Shown here piece by piece: positions 15,469 through 22,376 of a DNA stretch of 64,000 nt. Source of the stretch: Oscillatoria acuminata PCC 6304 (GTDB lineage: Bacteria; Cyanobacteriota; Cyanobacteriia; Cyanobacteriales; Laspinemataceae); assembly GCF_000317105.1 (NCBI RefSeq), contig NC_019693.1, positions 496,001 to 560,000 of the forward strand. Direction: 5' to 3'. A program made the translations under genes and the position numbers. The notes under the pieces are model-generated. The model made no database searches, was not told where the DNA came from, and saw only the letters and a list, made by a program, of their open reading frames with translations. Positions within the stretch are counted from its first letter, which is position 1. Each line of letters opens with the position of its first letter.

Positions 15469-15752
15469 TATTCCTCTGAGTCGGATTCTGGGCCGAAATA
15501 GTGGTCGAGTTGATCTCGGTCAAGGGCTTCGTTTAATGCCTTGGCGAGTTCCTCGGAGATTGAATCGAGAACTTCGGTAAAAAAAAGCTCTTTATCTCGC
15601 CGCATCCCAGCAACGATTTCCAACCCATGTGTGGACTCCAGGACATTGGCTGTGGCGAGGAAGAGTTTCCCGACTGTTCGGGCGTAGGGATTAGTTTTGT
15701 CAGCCTTAAGCCGGTTGGCGACGGCGATCGCATCTTGAATGGTGTAAGTCAT
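15468..15752 (-). CDS. Unidentified 94-residue helical protein
   Basis: The product is predicted mostly helical (IQDAIAVANRLKADKTNPYA; FTEVLDSISEELAKALNEAL) with an acidic C terminus. No motif is recognised. It belongs to a chain of overlapping small leftward genes downstream of the regulator region, as in early phage operons. The ATG at 15752 lies inside the end of the upstream small ORF. Confidence 0.5.
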   Translation of the reverse strand: MTYTIQDAIAVANRLKADKTNPYARTVGKLFLATANVLESTHGLEIVAGMRRDKELFFTEVLDSISEELAKALNEALDRDQLDHYFGPESDSEE

Positions 15753-15915
15753 GGTTAAACCCTCTGAATTTGAGCGGCGATCGCATCTCTACGACCGTCT
15801 CCAGGTTTGGTGTCTCGGTTGCGATCGCCCTCAGCATCACAGGCGGTGAACAGGCGGTGATCGCAAGTAATAGGAGGGCCGTAAAACAACCCTCTGTAAT
15901 CCTCCGTTTAGCCAT
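15706..15915 (-). CDS. Possible small lipoprotein
   Basis: I use the ATG at 15915. The 69-residue product has a short basic N terminus and a hydrophobic stretch ending in LLLLAITAC, which fits a lipobox with the modified Cys at about residue 20. The rest is short and basic. It fills an otherwise empty gap between two operon genes but overlaps the downstream gene by 47 bp. It could be a chance ORF. If real, small phage lipoproteins of this size include outer spanin subunits, but no inner spanin was found. Confidence 0.35.
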   Translation of the reverse strand: MAKRRITEGCFTALLLLAITACSPPVMLRAIATETPNLETVVEMRSPLKFRGFNHDLHHSRCDRRRQPA

Positions 15916-16237
15916 CAATCCTGATGGAGGGCGAGTCTAGCTCCAAAGCGCTCTCCAAAATCTTGACCGTGGTGCGATCGCCACCAGAAACCCCCTGACT
16001 CTGGCGGACGTGCCGGATGTAGCCATCAATAATCTTGAAATCGTCCTCGGTGAGAGCGTTCTGGACGGAAACGACGCCGGTATGAGCGGCGATAACGCCG
16101 CGCTGCCAATCGATTTGTGCCTGGAGCTTGCGGTTCTGCGCTTCGAGCAAAGCAATCTTCTGGCGGTTTTCCTGTAAATTTGCGTCCGCTTCGTCAATCT
16201 GGCGGATATGTCCCTGAACAAAGCTCATGTCTGTCAT
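15908..16237 (-). CDS. Small coiled-coil protein, first gene of the leftward operon
   Basis: I place the start at ATG 16237, preceded by AAAGGAAAAGC, rather than at the far upstream ATG at 16321, because the extra residues look non-coding. The 109-residue protein has a coiled coil (about residues 15-45, ENRQKIALLEAQNRKLQAQI) and a helical C terminus. It is transcribed away from the HTH regulator at 16504-16749, and the 266-bp gap should hold its promoter. It may be a small early protein; the function is unknown. Confidence 0.5.
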   Translation of the reverse strand: MTDMSFVQGHIRQIDEADANLQENRQKIALLEAQNRKLQAQIDWQRGVIAAHTGVVSVQNALTEDDFKIIDGYIRHVRQSQGVSGGDRTTVKILESALELDSPSIRIDG

Positions 16238-16430
16238 GCTTTTCCTTTGGTTAATGGAATAATTCGGGTGAAGGGGGGAAGGAAGCGGCGCTGTATCAGC
16301 AGCACCGCAAACCTTAAACATTGGAAGGATATCAAGCTCGTTTATGGACTTTTTTCCTTGCCCGCTATATAATCACCTCCCTTTTATTCGGCGAGGGGTG
16401 TCTCCCTACAGCCATCAGACCAATCATCTA

Positions 16431-16458
16431 TGTACGGTTTCCGTACATCCCCTATAAT
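16431..16458 (+). promoter_or_regulatory. Operator 1 overlapping a TATAAT promoter
   Basis: TGTACGGTTTCCGTACA (16431-16447) is a perfect palindrome with 7-bp arms. TATAAT follows at 16453-16458, so the palindrome covers the -35 region. The same palindrome type recurs at 16773-16789 beyond the regulator gene. The arrangement fits autorepression. Because TATAAT abuts an ATG at 16459, the regulator is more likely to start at 16504. Confidence 0.6.
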
Positions 16459-16503
16459 ATGAGTGTTCCGTCAAAACGTCAACAAACAAATAACGAGAAA
16501 TTA

Positions 16504-16749
16504 ATGGCAAGACTGGAAGATCTGAATCTTACTCAGGACGAACTAGCCAAATTCGTTGGGGTTCGGAGGGCTACTGTCTCGACATGGGTAAAGGGTGGAA
16601 TCCCTCGCCTGCAACCAATACAGGTCTTGAGATTGGCTGTAGTCCTCAACTGCACATTAGATGACCTTGTGGAGATGTTTCAGCCTTCTGAGCTAAGGAG
16701 CCTGCACCACCTTAGAAAAGAATTTGAGGCTTTAAAAAAAAAGACTTGA
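16504..16749 (+). CDS. Cro/CI-type helix-turn-helix repressor
   Basis: The 81-residue protein is a single HTH_3/XRE domain. Recognition region TQDELAKFVGVRRATVSTWV is at about residues 10-29, followed by LRLAVVLNCTLDDLVEMF, the typical fourth and fifth helices. I choose ATG 16504 over 16459 because a TATAAT box ends at 16458, one base before the upstream ATG. It is flanked by two related palindromes (16431-16447 and 16773-16789), its likely operators. By binding both it would control itself and the ASCH-domain gene, acting as the element's master switch. It lacks a LexA/CI-type peptidase domain, so SOS-driven cleavage of this protein is unlikely. Confidence 0.8.
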   Translation: MARLEDLNLTQDELAKFVGVRRATVSTWVKGGIPRLQPIQVLRLAVVLNCTLDDLVEMFQPSELRSLHHLRKEFEALKKKT

Positions 16750-16789
16750 CATTATCCGGCAGGGGAAGTTAATGTACGGTTAGCGTACA
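16746..16789 (+). promoter_or_regulatory. Promoter with operator 2 upstream of the ASCH gene
   Basis: TTGACA (16746-16751) is followed at 16-17 bp by a weak -10 region (GTTAAT/TTAATG). TGTACGGTTAGCGTACA (16773-16789) overlaps the start-site side. The half-sites TGTACG and CGTACA match operator 1. It lies 14 bp before the ATG at 16803. Confidence 0.55.
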
Positions 16790-16802
16790 TAAAGAATCTT
16801 CC

Positions 16803-18248
16803 ATGAACAACCAAAAGAGCATAAATACTGTCCTGGAAATGCAGAACGCATTCAAGGAAAACGGAATAGAGACTCGGAAGCTGCCCCGGTCAGCAGCATT
16901 GCGAGTCAGCTTTATGGGGAGCTTTTTCCGAGTGACCCACGCTGGAGAGAACAAGGGCTGGTTAGTGGGTGGCTACAACGAAGAAGGGGACCCGGTGAAG
17001 CTGTCCGAGTTGCGATCGCTCTGCGAGGAACTCTCTCCGGTGGCGATCGGCAACTCGGAATCCTCAAATCCAGAGCCAGCACAGGGTGAAGAGTTGGCGA
17101 CGGATGAAGCTGCGGAAGTGGCGATCTCATCTGAATGCATGGATGAAAATTCCAGCATTGATGCTAATCACATGGCCCAAATTCTCAGTAATTACCTGGA
17201 GCATCAAGGAGCCAAGGTTGGAGTTAATAATCCCAACCGAATCCAAATTTGCTTCACCAATACTGGTGACAATTACCTCGTTGAGCTTAAGCGTGGTTGG
17301 GAATTATTAGACGGCAGTATTGTGCTGGCTATGGCTTCGGCGGACAACTCTGCTGGCTTCTCCCTGCGTCGGGCAATGATAAAAGAAGCGATCGCCGAAG
17401 CCTACCGCCGCCAAGATGCGATCGCACCGCCATCGGACCAAATCACCGGGAAAGCCCTCACCCTCCAGCAACCCTGGGCATGGGCCATCACCCATCTGGG
17501 GAAAAATATTGAGAATCGCGTCTGGCCCACCGACTACCGGGGAGAACTTTACATCCACGCTGGAAAAGGGTGGGATGCAAACGGAGCCGCGTGGATCGAG
17601 CAAAATTTTGAAGTAAAAGTCCCGCCACAAAATGAGATGAGGGGGGGGGAATTAGTGGCAAAGTGCAACCTGGCGAAGTGCCAGCACTGGACCAAAACTG
17701 TTGAACAAGGAGGACATCCCAAAACAGACTACCGGAAACTTTGGTGGCGAAGCTCCGGTTACCACTGGTTTTTAGAAGATATTGAAGTGCTGGAAACCCC
17801 GATTCCTCTCCGGGGCAAATTGGGGATATTCACCTTCTCCGTAATTGATCCAAAAGTGATGGACCCGCACGACGTGGACAGCAATGCGTGGTGCGTGGCG
17901 AATGCACCTATTGCCGATGATGAAATTGACGATTTCGGAGTCCCGGGGACAAAAATCGGAGGACTTACGCTGCTGCCAACTCGTGAAGATGAATCCGTAG
18001 TCCGGCGACGGCATCTGATTAAGCGAATTTACGCACTGGCCAGCCGCACCGGGGTTCAGATTGACGGAGATTCAGGCATTACCTTGCGTGATCCAGAGGA
18101 ATGCCCGATGGCTGACCTCGAAAAAATCTTAAATCAACTCCTTGCGCTCCCTCCAGTTAGCGACGGAATTGATTGGTGGCGATCGCACCAAGACGACGAC
18201 CACGGCGAACCCATCAACTATCGCCCCAGCGCGGAGATGGCCTCATGA
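16803..18248 (+). CDS. ASCH-domain protein of the element
   Basis: The 481-residue protein has an unrecognised N-terminal half. It includes a repeat-like pair: residues 8-65 (MQNAFKENGIETRKLPRSAA) and 125-190 (MAQILSNYLEHQGAKVGVNN) each resemble a small DUF1257-like fold. In the middle is an ASCH domain (about residues 218-350): ALTLQQPWAWAITHLGKNIE, then YRGELYIHAGKGW and GELVAKCNLAKCQ. ASCH domains bind RNA or modified nucleosides; some are nucleases or RNA regulators. A C-terminal helical region follows. It is the first gene under operator 2, so it should be an early, repressor-controlled product. Its 3' end overlaps the next gene (ATGA). Confidence 0.7.
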   Translation: MNNQKSINTVLEMQNAFKENGIETRKLPRSAALRVSFMGSFFRVTHAGENKGWLVGGYNEEGDPVKLSELRSLCEELSPVAIGNSESSNPEPAQGEELATDEAAEVAISSECMDENSSIDANHMAQILSNYLEHQGAKVGVNNPNRIQICFTNTGDNYLVELKRGWELLDGSIVLAMASADNSAGFSLRRAMIKEAIAEAYRRQDAIAPPSDQITGKALTLQQPWAWAITHLGKNIENRVWPTDYRGELYIHAGKGWDANGAAWIEQNFEVKVPPQNEMRGGELVAKCNLAKCQHWTKTVEQGGHPKTDYRKLWWRSSGYHWFLEDIEVLETPIPLRGKLGIFTFSVIDPKVMDPHDVDSNAWCVANAPIADDEIDDFGVPGTKIGGLTLLPTREDESVVRRRHLIKRIYALASRTGVQIDGDSGITLRDPEECPMADLEKILNQLLALPPVSDGIDWWRSHQDDDHGEPINYRPSAEMAS

Positions 18249-18511
18249 ACAAAAAACCAGAATGGGAAAGTCTCCGGCCCGTCCCCAATAAAGAATTAAT
18301 TTTTGGCAGCGCAATGATAATGATTGCACTCTTGTATGCAATCAAGGAAATCCGAACCATTTCATTATTACTGCCCCTTTCCACAATGAGCACACGCCAA
18401 CTGCGGCGGCATTTCATAAGGAAAGCCAAAAAAAAACTTGGGAACATGACTGAAGACGAATTCGCTACCTTCATCGCAGAACATTTCAACTCTGATGATT
18501 TCCAGAATTAA
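18245..18511 (+). CDS. Small protein with one membrane-like segment
   Basis: The ATG at 18245 overlaps the previous stop (ATGA), so I prefer it to the longer upstream reading. The 88-residue product has a hydrophobic segment (about residues 18-43, LIFGSAMIMIALLYAIKEIR, then SLLLPLS), a basic stretch (RQLRRHFIRKAKKKL) and an acidic end. Function unknown; co-expression with the ASCH gene is likely. Confidence 0.5.
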   Translation: MNKKPEWESLRPVPNKELIFGSAMIMIALLYAIKEIRTISLLLPLSTMSTRQLRRHFIRKAKKKLGNMTEDEFATFIAEHFNSDDFQN

Positions 18512-18512
18512 G

Positions 18513-18593
18513 GTAGACCCGCGTAGACCCGAGTAGACCCGTGTAGACCGGGCAATCTACACAAATCTACGTCAACGTAGACCTGTGTAGACC
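18513..18593. repeat. Iteron-like cluster, 10-bp period
   Basis: GTAGACCC occurs at 18513, 18523 and 18533, with GTAGACCG at 18543, exactly one turn apart. Further on, inverted and direct GTAGA units follow, including the dyad TCTACGTCAACGTAGA and two more copies up to 18593. Such helically phased repeats are typical of replication-initiator or partition-protein binding sites. Confidence 0.65.
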
Positions 18594-18602
18594 ATGAAAG
18601 AC

Positions 18603-18660
18603 CGCCTAGAAACTAACAGGTTATCAGGCGGATGTTACCTCTAGGCTACCAACCTAGAGG
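18603..18660. other. Two stem-loops beside the iterons
   Basis: CCGCCT pairs with AGGCGG around 18603-18632. CCTCTAGG (18638-18645) pairs with CCTAGAGG (18653-18660) around a 7-nt loop. No T-run follows, so they are not clear terminators. They may be part of an origin or a structured leader of the gene at 18705. Confidence 0.4.
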
Positions 18661-18704
18661 AGCTTTCCCCAGTACAAAAAACAAACACTACCAAGGCTAA
18701 TATT

Positions 18705-19007
18705 ATGCACTATTTTCGCATCCCAGGCATCAAAGCCCCCAAGTTTGTCATTGGCGATCAGGTAATTGCAACGATTGTTGACCCTGCCGAAGGTACATTT
18801 CATGACCCTGCTACCGTAACGGGTATGGTTTGGCTAGGGACTCACTGGGAATATTTTCTGCTATTCGACGGGTACGATTACTCGGCTTGCGACTGGAGTA
18901 GTAATGAATTAACGTTGACGGCTAAATCTGTTAACCAGCCCAGGTTTAACCGTTGTAACCATGATTCTGCCGTTGGTTTGGTTTCATCTGTAACCAATGG
19001 GGTGTAA
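18705..19007 (+). CDS. Unidentified 100-residue protein
   Basis: I do not recognise this product. It has an SH3/Tudor-like strand pattern (KFVIGDQVIATIVDPAEGTF, then WEYFLLFDGYDYSACDW), similar in style to small adaptor proteins. The 3' end overlaps the next short gene by 11 bp. It lies directly after the iteron and stem-loop region. Confidence 0.5.
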   Translation: MHYFRIPGIKAPKFVIGDQVIATIVDPAEGTFHDPATVTGMVWLGTHWEYFLLFDGYDYSACDWSSNELTLTAKSVNQPRFNRCNHDSAVGLVSSVTNGV

Positions 19008-19134
19008 CCAAAAACCACTGGTTTTAACTGAATCCCCTGAAGCTCAAGCCAACCTTGATTGGCTGAAATCTCAAAAATATCCCCTGTTAGTCGGAGACCT
19101 TCCTGCAATTTTACCGGAGGCAACCAATGGATGA
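18997..19134 (+). CDS. Small 45-residue protein
   Basis: ATG at 18997 opens a 45-codon frame (MGCNQKPLVLTESPEAQANL...) that overlaps the preceding gene by 11 bp and the following ATG by 8 bp. The doubly overlapping arrangement and a sensible composition (helix AQANLDWLKSQKYPLLVGDL) support a real small gene. Function unknown. Confidence 0.4.
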   Translation: MGCNQKPLVLTESPEAQANLDWLKSQKYPLLVGDLPAILPEATNG

Positions 19135-19336
19135 AGACTACGCCAAATATTTAGAGCGTCAATATGGGCCAGAAGTGGCAAAAAATTACAGGGAAGTTTC
19201 CACCATAAAACAAGACCACAAGCCTTTCCCCAAATGTGCTAAGTGCGGACAGATTTTCACTCATGGGCGAAAAACTGCCTATTGCAGCAAGCAGTGTGAG
19301 ATGAAGACTTGGAGTAAGAAACTCACGAAATCTTAA
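19127..19336 (+). CDS. Small zinc-ribbon protein
   Basis: The 69-residue product has CAKCGQIFTHGRKTAYCSKQ with a further Cys, a CxxC...CxxxC pattern expected to bind one zinc. It is preceded by a charged helical N terminus. Such small zinc proteins in mobile elements often bind DNA. It precedes the integrase by 73 bp and could act as a recombination directionality or control factor; this is inference only. Confidence 0.55.
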   Translation: MDEDYAKYLERQYGPEVAKNYREVSTIKQDHKPFPKCAKCGQIFTHGRKTAYCSKQCEMKTWSKKLTKS

Positions 19337-19409
19337 AACAAAAATGCGATCACTCTGCGCGGGCGATCGCATTCTCAGGATTCTAGCGGCATCAAAATCA
19401 AATTATATC

Positions 19410-20512
19410 ATGAAACGACAGCGGAAAGGAACGGTAGGTATTGAAAGTAATCGGGGCTGGCTTCGCCTCCGCCTACCCAGAACAGCATCACCAACAGGAA
19501 AGCAGCAATATATATACTTAAATCTCCCCGATAACGGGAACTCGCGAGATATAGCACGAGAAAAAGCAATCGAAATTGAATTAGACATTCGTCGGGGAAC
19601 ATTAAAGGAAATCAACCATTATTTGCCGCAGGTTTTTCCCCATCCCCCAGTTCACCAGGGATAGACCTGGGGGAGTTGTTCCTGTCATACATCGAATACA
19701 AGTCTAAAACCTTAAAAAATTCGTCATTCAAAGACTTAAAAAGAACTCTAAAACACATGGCTGATTTTCCGACATCAGAAGTATCTCCTACCGCAGCGAA
19801 GGAAATTCGCGCTTACTTGCTCACGAATCTCTCACAAGAAACAGCTAGGCGTGTATTACAGCAAGTAAGCGCTTGCTGTCGGTGGGCATCGGAGATGGGC
19901 ATGATTGAATTAAATCCGTTTGAGGGACTGCCAACCATCAAGCGGAAAAAACAGGGAAGTGAAATTTATCCCTTCACCCGGGATGAGCGCGATCGCATCC
20001 TGGATCGGTTCAACTCTGATCCAAATCACAAGCCGTTCGCCCCCTACGTCGGTTTTTTGTTTTTGACTGGGTGCAGACCCTCGGAGGCGATCGGTCTCCA
20101 GTGGCGTCACGTCAATTGCGAGTTCGTCACTTTTGCCGAGCCGGTCGTCGAAGGATTCCGCGAAAGTTCCACAAAAAACGCCTCTATTCGCAGGTTCCCA
20201 ATCAACAAATCACTGGCAGAGTTGCTGGAGTCTGTCAAGCCAGCGCACCCCAACCCCATTTTACCCGTGTTTGTCAGCAGCGGCGGGGGAATGATTCGCC
20301 AAGAAAATTTTAACCGGCGACACTGGCGACCAGTCCTTGACTCATTGGAAATTCCTTACCGGAGACCCTATAACACCCGCCATACTTTCGCAACTCTTTG
20401 CCTGGATGCCGGGGTTCCGGTTCAACAAGTTGCCTCATGGCTCGGGCATTCCCCGACCATGACCCTGAAGCATTACGCTGGACTGACTCGCTCCGAAGTG
20501 CCGGAACTCTAA
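19410..20512 (+). pseudogene. int: Tyrosine integrase split by a -1 frameshift
   Basis: The first frame (ATG 19410, stop 19662-19664) encodes the arm-binding N terminus typical of cyanobacterial integrases (MKRQRKGTVGIESNRGWLRL). The second frame, open before 19676 and ending at 20512, encodes the core-binding and catalytic domains. Visible catalytic residues are Arg in TGCRPSEAIGLQW, Lys in ESSTKNASIRR, YNTRHTF (Tyr where His is usual), Gly-His in WLGHS, and the nucleophile in KHYAGL. Joining the frames near GGTTTTTCCCC (about 19632-19642) restores a normal protein of about 366 residues. Either the gene is broken and the element immobile, or the run of T allows slippage. It lies beside the tRNA attachment site as expected. 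Confidence 0.8.
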
Positions 20513-20513
20513 G

Positions 20514-20562
20514 GTCTTACCCGACAAATCTTGGGAACGAGTCTATTTCTGTCGGGTAAGAC
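20514..20562. repeat. Palindromic repeat, copy E (49 bp, intergenic)
   Basis: GTCTTACCCGAC at 20514-20525 and GTCGGGTAAGAC at 20551-20562 surround 25 bp. It begins one base after the integrase stop. Like copy A it is outside a gene, and its length is not a multiple of three. Confidence 0.8.
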
Positions 20563-20600
20563 TGACATAGCCTGACATAGCCTGACATAGCCTGACATAG
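20563..20600. repeat. Four tandem 10-bp repeats
   Basis: TGACATAGCC is repeated (20563, 20573, 20583, with TGACATAG at 20593) directly after palindromic copy E and before the stop of the leftward gene at 20602. The ends form a short dyad (TAGCC/GGCTA). Nothing shows its role. Confidence 0.7.
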
Positions 20601-20601
20601 G

Positions 20602-21264
20602 CTATCGACGACGGCCACGCTTCTCTTTTTCAGCGATCGCCTTCAGCATATCGTCGAACACCGTCTCGGTCGAGGGTGCGATCGCCGGTTGCCTCCGAGA
20701 TTTTAAAGCCTTCTTCTCAGCCTTAGCCCGCTCCTTTGCCGCCCGTGCTTCCTCATTAGCTTTTCTCCGTGCCGCCTTACGCTCTGCGTTGATGGCCTTG
20801 CGAACCAACCGCCATTCTCGGAAGAGATATCCGATGTGGTAGAGATAAGCCATTGAAATAAACCAAAGACCACTGACAATCCAAAAAATTCTCAGAGCGC
20901 TCGAAGGAAGCACCAGGCCAACAATAATGAAACCAAAAGTCGCAACCAATAGAGCCGTCACCCCCTCCCAACAACTTTTCCAGCTAGGAATAAAAGGATG
21001 ATGATTTTGGTAATATCTTTCTTCAAAAACACCAGAAATCCAGTGATGAAGAAAAGCAACAACGGGCAGGATTATTATCCAACCTAAAAAAGTCGCTCCT
21101 ATTAATGAATCAGGAATTCCACCTCCATAATAATACCAATATAAAACCTCTTCCTGAATAGAAGATGCGACTAGCCGGATGAAAAGAAAGAATACTCCGC
21201 AGACAACCGTAGCGCGAACAATCGAGACCGGATAGGGTAACCACCTGGGCCATAAACTTTTCAT
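20602..21264 (-). CDS. Membrane protein with a charged C-terminal tail
   Basis: I use ATG 21264 because homology with the remnant at 155-211 begins there. The 220-residue product has about four membrane segments (VRATVVCGVFFLFIRLVASS; ATFLGWIIILPVVAFLHHWI; VTALLVATFGFIIVGLVL; IFWIVSGLWFISMAYLY). A long Ala/Lys/Arg/Glu-rich helix follows (about 160-200). It is the gene nearest the attachment site and was also present in the neighbouring related element, so it is a stable part of this element type. Possible exclusion or immunity protein; not recognised. Confidence 0.6.
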   Translation of the reverse strand: MKSLWPRWLPYPVSIVRATVVCGVFFLFIRLVASSIQEEVLYWYYYGGGIPDSLIGATFLGWIIILPVVAFLHHWISGVFEERYYQNHHPFIPSWKSCWEGVTALLVATFGFIIVGLVLPSSALRIFWIVSGLWFISMAYLYHIGYLFREWRLVRKAINAERKAARRKANEEARAAKERAKAEKKALKSRRQPAIAPSTETVFDDMLKAIAEKEKRGRRR

Positions 21265-21309
21265 GATGCCGCCTCTAATGCCTGATTCAATTATCAGCCT
21301 TTTTTGGCG

Positions 21310-21340
21310 TGTCGTCAAAATGTCGTCAGTTTGTCGTCAA
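21310..21340 (+). repeat. Three 11-bp-spaced direct repeats, right set
   Basis: TGTCGTCAA at 21310-21318, TGTCGTCAG at 21321-21329 and TGTCGTCAA at 21332-21340 match the left set at 257-287 in sequence and spacing. They lie about 140 bp inside the attachment core. Integrase arm sites are the likeliest reading. Confidence 0.5.
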
Positions 21341-21480
21341 ACGGCGGGCTGGCGACCGGAGAGGGTTGATTTGCAACAGGTTCAATCGGTGGCGTGTGTA
21401 GTCAAACTGGGTTGATGTGGTGCGATCGCCAATAAATAGGGCCAAAACAAAAAAGCGCTGAACCCTTATAAATCAAGGAT

Positions 21481-21570
<90 letters not shown>

Positions 21571-21685
21571 TTGTTTTTTCATGCTTAACTAACATAGCAA
21601 ACATTTTGGTGGTTGGCAAGCCTTTTTTGAAAAATTTTTTGGACGCAATAGTTGTTGCTACGATTGATATTACGTCCAAACTCGG

Positions 21686-22135
21686 TTAGATAGGGCGCAG
21701 GCGAGTGACTTTGAGGTTAAACGATCCGGTTCCTCCTTCACCAAAGGCTCGGACTCGGACGATATAATTGCCGCCTTCGGTGATGCGGGCAAAGAGGAGG
21801 GAGTTGGTGGTCCCATCAGGGCCATCGTCGTTCTCTGCCATCGTCATGCCATTGGGTCCGATTAGGGTCACGATGGTGTCAAAGCTATCAGAAAGCAAGT
21901 CGATGACGATTTGATCCCCGGTTTGCAAGCTGACAATATAATCCCGGGCAAATCCACCTTGTCCGGTGGGAATATCTTGTTCAGATAAGGTATCTGTGAT
22001 TTCATTATTGGATGGCAACTGGATGGGGTTGTACATATTTTGAGCGCCTACGCTGGCGGCACTCATGGCGATCGCCAAGGCGGTGGCGGGAAGGATCGAA
22101 ACTCGGCGCAAGTTGAGCATAAAAGATTTAACCAT
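21686..22135 (-). CDS. Secreted PPC-domain protein
   Basis: I start at ATG 22135, giving 149 residues with a signal peptide (LPATALAIAMSAASVGAQ). The remainder is one bacterial pre-peptidase C-terminal (PPC) domain: ARDYIVSLQTGDQIVIDLLS, then FDTIVTLIGPNGMTMAENDD and GNYIVRVRAFGEGGTGSFNL. PPC domains are beta-sandwiches usually attached to secreted proteases; a stand-alone one is common in cyanobacteria and is presumably periplasmic or extracellular. It is divergent from the glycosyltransferase gene on its right. Confidence 0.75.
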   Translation of the reverse strand: MVKSFMLNLRRVSILPATALAIAMSAASVGAQNMYNPIQLPSNNEITDTLSEQDIPTGQGGFARDYIVSLQTGDQIVIDLLSDSFDTIVTLIGPNGMTMAENDDGPDGTTNSLLFARITEGGNYIVRVRAFGEGGTGSFNLKVTRLRPI

Positions 22136-22376
22136 GAAGAAACGATAACTCAAGCGACTCCATAAAATTTCTGGCAGACTGAGCAGAAATCGGGGAAAGG
22201 AAAAATTGATTTTTGAGGTCTGCCATTGGTGATCACCATGATATAAGTGGCAATCTAGCATAGAATCCGGTGAGGATTGCTGCTGAGTGGGAGGGAATTC
22301 GGAGTACCCTGGTGTATCTACAGCGTTCCGGGTAGCAATTTCTAATTTTCGAGGAAAATCAGGAGGATTGGGGCGG

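Noticed and set aside
16321-16503. Longer start of the HTH regulator
   Set aside because: A TATAAT promoter and an operator lie within this stretch, so it is control DNA rather than coding sequence.
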